From: Solirubrobacterales bacterium
GTDB lineage: Bacteria; Actinomycetota; Thermoleophilia; Solirubrobacterales; Solirubrobacteraceae
Reading direction: 5' to 3'
NCBI GenBank assembly: GCA_003132505.1
Contig: PKXY01000041.1
Span: forward strand, 1 to 44,267
DNA: 44,267 bases
Within the stretch, counting starts at the first letter, position 1. Every line of letters begins with the position of its first letter. Below, one piece after another: positions 1 to 6,905 of this stretch. The translations under genes were made by a program, and so were the position numbers. The notes beneath the pieces were generated by a model. The model ran no database searches and was not told where the DNA came from. It was given only the letters and a program-made list of their open reading frames with translations.

Positions 1-1145
1 AGCTTGACGCGCACGGCGAACCCGCCGCCGGAAACCGGCCCCGCCGTCAGTTGGCCGCCGTGCAGGACGGCACGCTCACGCATGCCGATCAACCCCAGGC
101 CGCCCGGGCTCGTCCCTGACAGCGCCTTCGCGCCGCGGCCATCGTCGATGATCTCAACCTCAAGCTCGTCAGGCCAGTACCGCACGCGCACGTCGGCGCG
201 CGACGCCGCCGCGTGCTTGAGAGTGTTAGTCAGCGCTTCCTGCACGATGCGGTACGCCGAGACGTCGATCATCGGCGGCAGCGACCGTTCCTCCCCTTCG
301 ATGCTGACCGCGACGGCCAGGTTGGAGTCGCTCATGCTCGCCGCGAGCCGCGGAAGCTGGGTCAGGCCGGGTCGCGGAGCCAGATCGTCCCGCTCGCCGG
401 CCTGCCGCAGGAATCCGAGCAGGCCATGCAACTCCGCCACCGCCTGTCGGCTCGAGACCTCGATCGCGGTCAACGACTCCTTCGCCTTGACACGGTCACT
501 GTCGATCACGACGCGGGCAGCGCCGGCCTGCACGCCCATCATGCTCACGTGGTGGGCGACGACGTCATGCAGCTCCCGCGCGATCCGCACGCGCTCCTCG
601 AACACGGCGTGCTCGGCCTGTGTCGCACGTGACTCCGCCACCTCGGCCCGCTCGGCCCGTGCGCGGACGGCAAGGCCTGCAACCCAGGCGACGACGAAGT
701 CGACGGGAATGAAGACGAGATCGTCGACCGAGTGCCCGGGGATGTTGTAGACGAGGGTCGCCGCAGCGCCGACCACGATCGCCAGTCCGAGGCCAGCCCG
801 CCGGACGTCCCGAAGGTTCCCGAGCAGGAATGCGGTCGCCAGCCCGAGCAGGAAGATGGACTCCGGGTACGGGATCAGCAGCGGGTCGACGAACGAGATT
901 CCCGCGGCCAAAAGCCAGTACGCCGCCGGTCCGGCAAGCGGAAACCATCGCCGCGCGAACACGGGTAGCACCAGGATCGCGAGCGCAGGAAGGCAGAACC
1001 ACAGCGTCGTTGTCGGAGCTCCAGACGAGCCGCGTCCGAGCACCACGTCGAGCATCGCCACGATCGCCAGCAGCGCGATCAGCAGGTCAAACCAGTACGT
1101 GCGGGCGAGACGTTCGATTCGGCTCACGCGCTGAACGTACTCCAC
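1..1145 (-). CDS. Sensor histidine kinase, NarL/DesK-type (3' end cut by window)
   Basis: A long open frame on the minus strand runs off the left edge. Its N-terminus has several hydrophobic stretches (about four membrane segments, e.g. DLLIALLAIVAMLDVVLG and the region coded near 780-1080). These are followed by a HisKA_3 dimerisation box at 541-600 reading EERVRIARELHDVVAHHVSM, in which the His of ELHD is the expected phosphorylation site. Further on are the HATPase motifs: an N-box-like QEALTNTLKHA near 220-255 and a G-box around EIIDDGRG and GGLGLIGMRERA near 80-160. This is the usual layout of two-component kinases that phosphorylate a LuxR/NarL regulator; the regulator gene would lie left of the window. 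The start is uncertain: GTG at 1145 or GTG at 1127, with AGGAGG at 1160-1165. The gene is outside the mobile element and is probably ordinary chromosome. Confidence 0.85.
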   Translation of the reverse strand, partial: MEYVQRVSRIERLARTYWFDLLIALLAIVAMLDVVLGRGSSGAPTTTLWFCLPALAILVLPVFARRWFPLAGPAAYWLLAAGISFVDPLLIPYPESIFLLGLATAFLLGNLRDVRRAGLGLAIVVGAAATLVYNIPGHSVDDLVFIPVDFVVAWVAGLAVRARAERAEVAESRATQAEHAVFEERVRIARELHDVVAHHVSMMGVQAGAARVVIDSDRVKAKESLTAIEVSSRQAVAELHGLLGFLRQAGERDDLAPRPGLTQLPRLAASMSDSNLAVAVSIEGEERSLPPMIDVSAYRIVQEALTNTLKHAAASRADVRVRYWPDELEVEIIDDGRGAKALSGTSPGGLGLIGMRERAVLHGGQLTAGPVSGGGFAVRVK

Positions 1146-1341
1146 CCCCTCGGTTCCCGCCTCCTACCTAAGTAGGTCAAACCAGGGCGCAGAATCCAAG
1201 CGCTGACTGGTACCGCTCCTCGACAAAGGCAGGAGCGCGCCGAACCGGCCGCCCGCTCTCGCTATCGCCCAGAACCACGGTTTCGCGATCGCCTTCACGC
1301 CAGGCGAATCGTCCGTGTTTCGTACTGTTTTCTTCTCGAAG

Positions 1342-1388
1342 GGTGAGCGACGGGATTCGAACCCGCGACCGCCGGGACCACAACCCGG
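1342..1388 (-). other. Attachment site: 3' half of tRNA-His (displaced att copy)
   Basis: Read on the minus strand, this segment gives a five-base-pair anticodon stem CCGGG/CCCGG enclosing the loop TTGTGGT (anticodon GTG, histidine). A variable stretch, a T-arm with GGTTCGAATCC and the acceptor 3' strand CGCTCAC plus discriminator C follow. Upstream of the anticodon stem the sequence immediately stops matching a tRNA, so only the 3' half is present. A tyrosine integrase gene ends 36 bases away. This is the expected product of integration into the 3' part of a tRNA gene: the intact tRNA should lie at the far end of the element, beyond the window. Confidence 0.8.
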
Positions 1389-1423
1389 GTGGACGGGTTG
1401 TGTGCACCCGGAAAGGCCCGTGT

Positions 1424-2644
1424 TTACTGGGTTTCCGACCCCCTCAGTTGGTCCCAGTTGTGCTCAGATTGGTCCACGAATTGGTCCATGGATTCGCGAG
1501 GCTCGAACGCGGCGTCGACCATCTCGGCTTCGCGCGCTCCGGGCTGGTAGTCGGCGTAGATCTGCGTGGTCTTGAAGTCACGATGTCCCATCCATTCCTG
1601 GAGCGTGCGCATTGGCACCTCCCCCGACCCCGCGATCCGCGTGCCGAAGGTGTGGCGCAAGTCGTGGAAGCGAACCTGCTTGACGGCGGCCCGTTTGCAC
1701 GCCGCCTTGAACCGCTTGAGAACCTTGGAGCGATCCATCGGGCGTCCGCTCTGCGGGTTTGCGAAGACCAGATCGCCGTCCGCATTCCACGGCGAGTCAC
1801 GCTGGAGTGCGTCGAGTTCGGCCACAACACGGCGCCCGAGCGGAATCGCTCGTACCGAGCGCCTTGACTTAGGGCTTCCGAACTCTCCGCGAACGTAGTT
1901 GGCATGCACGCGCACCTTCTGCGCCGGCCAGTCGATGTCGGCCCACCGCAGCGCCAGGAGCTCGCCTTGACGCATGCCAGTCATCGCCGCGGTCAGGTAC
2001 ATGACACGCTCAACGCGCCACCAAGCCTGCTGGGCGCCAGAGGCATCCGCGCGCGGCGCGGTCCGGAGCAGGGCCTCAAGATCAGCCTGATCGAGGAACC
2101 GCATCGCTGCATCACTGGTATCGGCCTTGGGTAGCTCGACGAGTTGGCACGGGTTCGCGCGCACAATCTTGCGTCGCCGCGCAAGCTCGAAAAGCGAGTG
2201 GAGCGTCCCCATCACGTTGCGAACGGTCTTGGACGACCGGCCTGTTCGTCCTAGTGCGGCTACGAATGCTTCGACCTTGGCCTCATCGATCTGGTCCACG
2301 CCGAGCTCGCCAAACCACGGAGCGATATGAATCCGTATGTGGGACTCGACAGTCTCGATCGTTGAGCGCTTGCGCCCGAGGCTTTGAAGCCGCGCTTCGA
2401 GCATCGCCCCGAGCTCGGCGAAGGTCGGCGCCGCGCGGTCCTTGGACCGAACCACCTCGTCAGCATCCATGAGCCGGCGCAACTCGCGCTCGGCTTGACT
2501 CCGCGTGAACCCGTCGCGACTCCCAGGCCTTCGGGCGAGGCCGACGCGGCGGTGGGGACGACTGCCTGAGGCGGTGTGCCACCGTCCGTACCAGACCCCG
2601 TCCTTCTCGTAGAGTGCCCCGCTGCCGTATCCGCGCTTGCTCAT
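1424..2644 (-). CDS. int: Tyrosine site-specific recombinase (ICE integrase)
   Basis: A 406-residue phage-type integrase catalysing recombination between element and chromosomal att sites. The N-terminal arm (about residues 1-60, GSGALYEKDGVWYGRWHT) resembles the AP2-like arm-binding region; a SAM-like core-binding domain spans roughly 70-165. The catalytic domain carries Arg225 (TGMRQGELLALRW), a probable Lys259, His327 and Arg330 (HDLRHT), His354 (MGHRDFKTT) and the nucleophile Tyr363, so the full catalytic set is present. It ends 36 bases from the tRNA-His fragment, pointing at it, which fits a tRNA-targeting ICE. Its start lies 22 bases after the excisionase stop, so the two are probably cotranscribed. 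Confidence 0.96.
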   Translation of the reverse strand: MSKRGYGSGALYEKDGVWYGRWHTASGSRPHRRVGLARRPGSRDGFTRSQAERELRRLMDADEVVRSKDRAAPTFAELGAMLEARLQSLGRKRSTIETVESHIRIHIAPWFGELGVDQIDEAKVEAFVAALGRTGRSSKTVRNVMGTLHSLFELARRRKIVRANPCQLVELPKADTSDAAMRFLDQADLEALLRTAPRADASGAQQAWWRVERVMYLTAAMTGMRQGELLALRWADIDWPAQKVRVHANYVRGEFGSPKSRRSVRAIPLGRRVVAELDALQRDSPWNADGDLVFANPQSGRPMDRSKVLKRFKAACKRAAVKQVRFHDLRHTFGTRIAGSGEVPMRTLQEWMGHRDFKTTQIYADYQPGAREAEMVDAAFEPRESMDQFVDQSEHNWDQLRGSETQ

Positions 2645-2666
2645 CGCCAGCCGAGAGGATATGGGG

Positions 2667-2885
2667 TCACGGCGACGGTCGAGACTCGATCTCCTCCAAC
2701 CACCGCAGAATCGCCTCCCGACGGTATCGTCGGAAGCGACCTAGCGTGACCGTGGGGATCTGCCCGCGACGCGACATCTTCCACACCCACTCGACATCCA
2801 TGCCGAGAAGATCCGCGACCTGCTCGGCTGTCATCAGCCGGGGAACTGCAATGAGCGCCTGTTCCGTGGCGGCGGTCATGTTCAT
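2667..2885 (-). CDS. xis: Excisionase-type helix-turn-helix protein
   Basis: A small protein (72 residues from ATG 2885; ATG 2879 is an alternative) dominated by a MerR/excisionase-like winged helix: LMTAEQVADLLGMDVEWVWKMSRRGQIPTV followed by LGRFRRYRREAILRWLEEIE. Such proteins bend att DNA and direct the integrase towards excision. A GGA eight bases ahead of ATG 2885 supports that start; the frame is open further upstream to 2963, but that part translates an AT-rich promoter-like repeat. It lies directly upstream of int in the same orientation. Confidence 0.85.
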   Translation of the reverse strand: MNMTAATEQALIAVPRLMTAEQVADLLGMDVEWVWKMSRRGQIPTVTLGRFRRYRREAILRWLEEIESRPSP

Positions 2886-2943
2886 CGCTGCTTCCACAGC
2901 GCTCACCGCGCCGACGCGTTCGCGTATCCGACATCCATAGCGG

Positions 2944-2960
2944 CAAAATAGCAAAATAGC
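2944..2960 (-). promoter_or_regulatory. AT-rich tandem repeat upstream of xis
   Basis: The plus strand reads CAAAATAGCAAAATAGC; on the coding strand this is a tandem TATTTTGC. It stands out in a GC-rich background and lies about 60 bases upstream of the xis start. The 14-mer CAAAATAGCAAAAT recurs, in the same orientation relative to its gene, just upstream of the relaxase (18140-18153). It may be a -10 region, an operator, or both. Confidence 0.45.
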
Positions 2961-3135
2961 CACTGGTTAGCGAGAGGTTACCTAGGAGACTGCGGACCCA
3001 ACCCTGGCGCAGCCGGCTCGGGATCAACACGCCGCGGCTACCCCTTGCGGGACGGCTCGCACGCTCGCTGCCGCCCATTCCGAGGGTCCTGTTGCGTGGC
3101 AATGGCGTTTGGCTCCGCGCAAGACGCACGGTGTT

Positions 3136-3156
3136 GCGCGCCTCAGCGAGGCGCGC
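3136..3156. repeat. Perfect 9-bp inverted repeat upstream of HNH operon
   Basis: The arms GCGCGCCTC and GAGGCGCGC flank a 3-base loop AGC. It lies 47 bases before the plus-strand HNH gene in the region between xis (minus) and that gene. No T-run follows on either strand, so it is not a convincing terminator; it could be an operator or a leader hairpin. Confidence 0.4.
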
Positions 3157-3203
3157 CTCCGGTTGTTCGGCCGCTGCGCGGATTCGGGCGATAGCCTTTC
3201 CGT

Positions 3204-3584
3204 GTGACAAGACCACCGCCGGACCCGGCGCGAGGTGCGGAAGTGGCCAAGTGCCTCAGAGCCTTGGGCGTCAAGGGCATCCTCATCACAGCTGCGGAGC
3301 GTGGCCACATCACAGAGGTCAAGTGTGGGATGCCCAAGTGCTACTGCCCCGAAGAGCTCGGTGGTTCTTCGCACTTTGACCCAGCCACAGAATACAGCGA
3401 CTGGAATCCGACCCACGAGCATTTCCCACGTCCAAAGCGAGATGGGGGCCAAAGAACCATCGACAACTCAGTCCTTGCCCACCGGCTCTGCAACAGGATC
3501 GACTATTCGAAATCCATTGGGCGGTCATACGTGAGAGATCTCGAGAGAATCAGAAAAGCTGGCGAGGCGGCCGCCGAGAGCTGA
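3204..3584 (+). CDS. HNH-like zinc-binding protein (putative nuclease)
   Basis: A 126-residue protein starting at GTG 3204. A cysteine cluster CGMPKCYC (residues 41-48) is followed by PTHEHFPRPKRDGG (69-82) and IDNSVLAHRLCNR (86-98). The His-x-His, the downstream NxxLAHRxCN and the cysteine pair resemble the beta-beta-alpha metal fold of HNH endonucleases, in which the final Asn/His residues bind metal, but the match is by eye and the catalytic role is inferred. It is the first gene of a plus-strand operon: its TGA overlaps the ATG of the next small ORF (TGATG). Product could instead be a non-catalytic zinc protein. Confidence 0.6.
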   Translation: MTRPPPDPARGAEVAKCLRALGVKGILITAAERGHITEVKCGMPKCYCPEELGGSSHFDPATEYSDWNPTHEHFPRPKRDGGQRTIDNSVLAHRLCNRIDYSKSIGRSYVRDLERIRKAGEAAAES

Positions 3585-3712
3585 TGCCGCGGCTGGTCGA
3601 CCGCGACGAGACGCACATTCTCCGCAATCGCCTCACACATGCGACTCGCAAACGCGCTCTGCAGGTTCGTCGAAATACCCGGCTCCCAATCATCGTCAAG
3701 CGACCAATTTGA
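3584..3712 (+). CDS. Possible 42-residue basic peptide bridging HNH and ADP-ribosyl hydrolase genes
   Basis: A short frame that begins with ATG sharing one base with the HNH stop (TGATG at 3582-3586) and ends with TGA overlapping the TTG start of the ADP-ribosylglycohydrolase (TTGA at 3709-3712). The product is basic (MPRLVDRDETHILRNRL at its start, ending IIVKRPI) and resembles no family I recognise. The evidence for it is only the exact stop/start coupling on both sides; it may just permit ribosome transit between its neighbours. Confidence 0.35.
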   Translation: MPRLVDRDETHILRNRLTHATRKRALQVRRNTRLPIIVKRPI

Positions 3713-4770
3713 CTGACCGGCGCCAGCGAGTCTCGTCGTGCCTCATTGGAGGCGCTCTCGGCGACGCGCTGGGCGCCCCTGTCGAGTTCATGAGCCTTGC
3801 GGAAATCCGGGCAAGGTTTGGCGCCGCAGGGATCGTCGACCTTGCTCCGGCCCACGGCCGTGTGGGTGCGATCACTGATGACACTCAGATGACGTTGTTC
3901 ACCGCCGAGGGGCTGCTTCGAGCCGACGCGCGCTGGCGCGAGCGCGGGATTTGTCACGTCCCTTCCGTTGTGCGCCATGCGTATCTGCGCTGGCTCCACA
4001 CCCAAGCGGAGGCCTCGCCGGCGATCGACGAGTTCTCCAACGGGCCGACGTCGTGGCCGGACGGCTGGCTCGTCGAGCTCAAACCGCTCCATGATCGCCG
4101 CGCCCCCGGCAACACTTGCCTCGCAGCGCTTCGGGAAGCGCGCTTTGGATCGGTCGAGGGGCCCCTGAACGACAGCAAGGGTTGCGGCGCTGTGATGCGG
4201 ATCGCGCCGGTCGGGCTTTTCGTGGACGCGTCGCGTCGCTTCGATCTTGGTTGTGAGATCGGTGCGCTGACGCACGGGCACCCGTCCGGCTACCTCGCGG
4301 CTGGGTTCTTGGCGTCGCTTATCGGCAGTTTGCTCGACGGCAATGGTCTCGATGGCGCGCTCGACTCTGCGACGGCGGAGCTGATCGGACGGCCGCGTCA
4401 CGACGAGTGTCTTCATGCGATCGAAGCCGCGAAGACACTCGCGCGCGCCGGCGAGCCGACGGCCGAGAAGCTTGAGTCGCTCGGTGAGGGATGGGTGGCG
4501 GAGGAGGCGCTCGCGATGTCGAGCTACTGCGCGCTCGTCGCGCAGGACTTCCGCCACGGCGTCACGCTTGCCGTGAACCACGGCGGCGACAGCGACTCGA
4601 CGGGTGCGATCACCGGCAACATTCTCGGCGTGCTCTCGCACCCCGGTGACCTGCCGCTCGAGTGGCTGGCCGAGCTCGAACTTCGCGACGAGATCGAGCA
4701 ACTCGCCGGCGACCTTGCGGCTGATGCGGAAGATCCAGGCCGTAGCTGGGAGCGCTACCCGGGGTGGTGA
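3709..4770 (+). CDS. ADP-ribosylglycohydrolase family protein
   Basis: A 353-residue enzyme of the DraG/ARH fold, which removes ADP-ribose from modified proteins or nucleic acids in the cytoplasm using two magnesium ions. The family start CLIGGALGDALGAPVEF is at residues 11-27, the first metal motif TDDTQMT at 56-62, the GAVMRIAPVGL segment near 163-175, and the second metal motif NHGGDSDSTGAITGN at 290-304. All metal ligands appear intact. The TTG start gives exactly the usual short N-terminus before the domain. It overlaps the downstream phosphatase start (GTGA at 4767-4770), implying coupled expression. Its substrate is unknown; carried on an ICE beside cargo nucleases it may counter ADP-ribosylating toxins or phage enzymes, which is inference. 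Confidence 0.92.
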   Translation: MTDRRQRVSSCLIGGALGDALGAPVEFMSLAEIRARFGAAGIVDLAPAHGRVGAITDDTQMTLFTAEGLLRADARWRERGICHVPSVVRHAYLRWLHTQAEASPAIDEFSNGPTSWPDGWLVELKPLHDRRAPGNTCLAALREARFGSVEGPLNDSKGCGAVMRIAPVGLFVDASRRFDLGCEIGALTHGHPSGYLAAGFLASLIGSLLDGNGLDGALDSATAELIGRPRHDECLHAIEAAKTLARAGEPTAEKLESLGEGWVAEEALAMSSYCALVAQDFRHGVTLAVNHGGDSDSTGAITGNILGVLSHPGDLPLEWLAELELRDEIEQLAGDLAADAEDPGRSWERYPGW

Positions 4771-5276
4771 AGCCTGACGCCTACTGGGTCGCGACCGGGA
4801 CGTTGATGGCCGGCGAGTACCCGGGCGCGAGGTCCCAACCCGAAGCGAGGCTCCGCCTCGAAGCACTAGCTGCCGACGGGATCCGCAGCCTTGTGGACCT
4901 GACCGAGGCCCACGAGCTCGAGCCATACCACGCGCTGGCGCGAGAGCTGGGGCTGGCGTGGCGTCGGTTTCCAATCATCGACCTCGGCATCCCGGCCAAG
5001 CCGCAGATGACCGAGATCCTCTCGCATGTAGCCGCAGAGATCGCTGACGGCAGACCGGTCTACGTCCACTGCTGGGGCGGCATCGGGCGCACCGGCACGG
5101 TGATTGGATGCCTCCTCGTTGAGCGCGGCACCGACCCCACCGACGTTCTCGCGCAGATGAGCGAGCTGCGCAGGCACAGCCAAAAGGCGCTCCGCTTCTC
5201 GCCGGAAACCAAGCAGCAGCGGCAGTTCGTAACGAGCTGGAGCCCGCGGAACGACACGCCGACGTCGATCTCGTGA
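4764..5276 (+). CDS. Dual-specificity / tyrosine phosphatase-like protein
   Basis: A protein of about 170 residues with the cysteine-phosphatase signature VHCWGGIGRTG: nucleophile Cys103 and Arg109 in the CX5R loop. A likely general-acid Asp lies in the preceding RFPIIDLGIP segment. The N-terminal part (YWVATGTLMAGEYPG) is typical of small bacterial dual-specificity phosphatases. It could act on phosphoproteins, or on nucleotide or ADP-ribose phosphates. The start is GTG 4764 or GTG 4767; the latter gives a 4-base GTGA overlap with the ADP-ribosylglycohydrolase stop. ARH and phosphatase genes side by side suggest a two-step removal of a modification; this pairing is an inference from context. 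Confidence 0.88.
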   Translation: MVKPDAYWVATGTLMAGEYPGARSQPEARLRLEALAADGIRSLVDLTEAHELEPYHALARELGLAWRRFPIIDLGIPAKPQMTEILSHVAAEIADGRPVYVHCWGGIGRTGTVIGCLLVERGTDPTDVLAQMSELRRHSQKALRFSPETKQQRQFVTSWSPRNDTPTSIS

Positions 5277-5329
5277 TCTGAGCGCGTGCGGCAACCTGTT
5301 GGCCGAGCGCGAGCACCCACATCCCGCTC

Positions 5330-6475
5330 GTGCTAGCGCTCCGTATTCGGGGCGGCAGCATCAGCTACGTTCCCATCACCGTGCCGATCGCAAACTGGCC
5401 CCCGGTCTACCACGAGCCACAGCTCGGGCACCGGAACCTCGTGACCCAGGTGTCCGGGGCTTCCGGTGCGGGGGCTCTGCGTCTCGAGGACCAGTTGACC
5501 GAGTTCCTTGCCTGGCTGCTCTCGCGAAGCAGTGAGCTGACCCACACCGTTGTCGAGCAGTTCTTTCGCGGCGACGATGACGCAGTCGCGGAACTACACG
5601 AAAGCGACCGCTTCGGCATCGAGACCCAGGTACGGCTCCCACCGATCGGCCGGGGCAACCATCTCCGTCCGGATCTTTCGATCACCGGGCCAGAGCGTCG
5701 ATTCCAACTGCTGGTCGAGATTAAAGCCGAGGCCGACTTCCACCACGTCGAGGCGGAAGATCGATCCCAGATCGACCAAGTCAGCGCCTACGTTCGCGCT
5801 TGGGAACTCCTCGACGGACAGCACGAGGCACGTTTGCTGCGAGTCGGCACGCTCACAAGTGACGGTACAGCACCGGAACACGGACGCCTCCGAGCCGCCG
5901 ACGTCTCGTGGACCGAGATCGCCCGGACGATCGAGGAGTCCGACCGACGCGGACATTTGCACGCGTCGCTCAAGGCCGTCGCCACAGACTTGTGCGAGGC
6001 GATCGACCTGCTGTTCGGAACGCTCATCGAACCCCCCGGCTTTCTCGTTGGAGCTGGCGAATTGGTCGCTGCCGTCGCTGCCGCGATGGCTCGAGCGGGC
6101 GGAGGAACGGCCAGCCCGGTGACCGTCAAACACAACTCGCTCTACGCGGGCAGCTACGTGACGTTTCCAGACGCCGAGGGCTCACAGAGCCGGATCTGGG
6201 TCTACTGCACACCCACCGGCGGCTGGTACAACCCGGTAGGTCATCCGCCAGCCCTGTGGCTCAGCGAAACCGACACACCTTGGTCGGGGCTCGTGGCAGC
6301 GCGGTTCCGTAACCTCGACTTCGGAACGATCCGTGACCGCGCCGGATACAAGCTGCTGCGGCTCGCCCACCCGCTCGACGCTACCGCTGTCGTGGGCCGC
6401 GATCCGCACCAGCGCGAGAACGCGTGCGCATGGGCGACCGACGTGATGCAAACGGCCGGTCCACCACCTGCGTGA
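5330..6475 (+). CDS. PD-(D/E)XK nuclease-like protein
   Basis: A 381-residue protein starting at GTG 5330, 53 bases after the phosphatase. Residues 113-134 read RPDLSI...LLVEIKAEAD: Asp115, Glu130 and Lys132 form the PD-(D/E)XK nuclease core, followed by a helix with Gln147/Gln150 and Tyr154 (SQIDQVSAYVRAW) as in restriction-type nucleases. An N-terminal helical region (50-95) precedes the core. The C-terminal 150 residues contain tryptophan-rich strands (RIWVYCTPTGGWYNP) and may recognise the target. The layout resembles the protein at 9136-10434. Probably a DNA nuclease of a defence system; specificity cannot be read from the sequence. Confidence 0.68.
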   Translation: MLALRIRGGSISYVPITVPIANWPPVYHEPQLGHRNLVTQVSGASGAGALRLEDQLTEFLAWLLSRSSELTHTVVEQFFRGDDDAVAELHESDRFGIETQVRLPPIGRGNHLRPDLSITGPERRFQLLVEIKAEADFHHVEAEDRSQIDQVSAYVRAWELLDGQHEARLLRVGTLTSDGTAPEHGRLRAADVSWTEIARTIEESDRRGHLHASLKAVATDLCEAIDLLFGTLIEPPGFLVGAGELVAAVAAAMARAGGGTASPVTVKHNSLYAGSYVTFPDAEGSQSRIWVYCTPTGGWYNPVGHPPALWLSETDTPWSGLVAARFRNLDFGTIRDRAGYKLLRLAHPLDATAVVGRDPHQRENACAWATDVMQTAGPPPA

Positions 6476-6905
6476 CCACAACTTCATCGAGGCCACGCTG
6501 ACCATGCACTTACGCCTCGACCGTGTGGCCGAGGACAAGGCGCATGGGCGAGCACCCCGCCACGGAGGACGATCTGCGGTGGGCTCACTGAGGGCGAAAG
6601 CAGGAGCGCACCACGCGGGCGATGCGGACCCGATTCAGAATCGTCTCGCTAGCGGGACTCTCAGCAAATCGAGGATCAGTTTGATGGATGTGCCGCGCGG
6701 ACGCTTGAGTCTCGATGCCTTGATCGGATGCAGTCTCACGACCGGGCCCCCTTCGACAGGTCGCTGAACTCGCAACCCGCAGCCTCCGAGGGAGCCCGGA
6801 CAGAACCAGACCTCAGCCGACCGCAGCTAGCGCGAGCTACTCGCGTACATCAACCGCACGATCGGTGTCGGCTCCGACTCGCCGGCGTTCGATCGCTCCG
6901 GGCGC
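6476..6905. other. 430-base gap without a supported gene
   Basis: No frame here has convincing protein character; the longest plus-strand frame (6504-6767) is low-complexity and lacks a ribosome site. The gap contains copy A of a short motif (6585-6609, TGAGGGCGAAAG core) that recurs at 10442 and 12392. It separates the plus-strand nuclease gene from the convergent minus-strand operon. Confidence 0.5.
6585..6609 (+). repeat. Dispersed motif, copy A
   Basis: TCACTGAGGGCGAAAG followed by a 3-4-base spacer and GAGCG. The same 16-mer occurs at 10442 and the 13-mer CTGAGGGCGAAAG with GAGCG at 12392-12412 on the other strand. All three copies lie between genes. Confidence 0.45.

Noticed and set aside
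4-750. Long plus-strand frames at the left end
   Set aside because: They are antisense to the histidine kinase, whose HisKA and ATPase motifs are clear on the minus strand.
6504-6767. 87-codon plus-strand frame in the 6.5-6.9 kb gap
   Set aside because: Low-complexity product without start signals; more likely non-coding.
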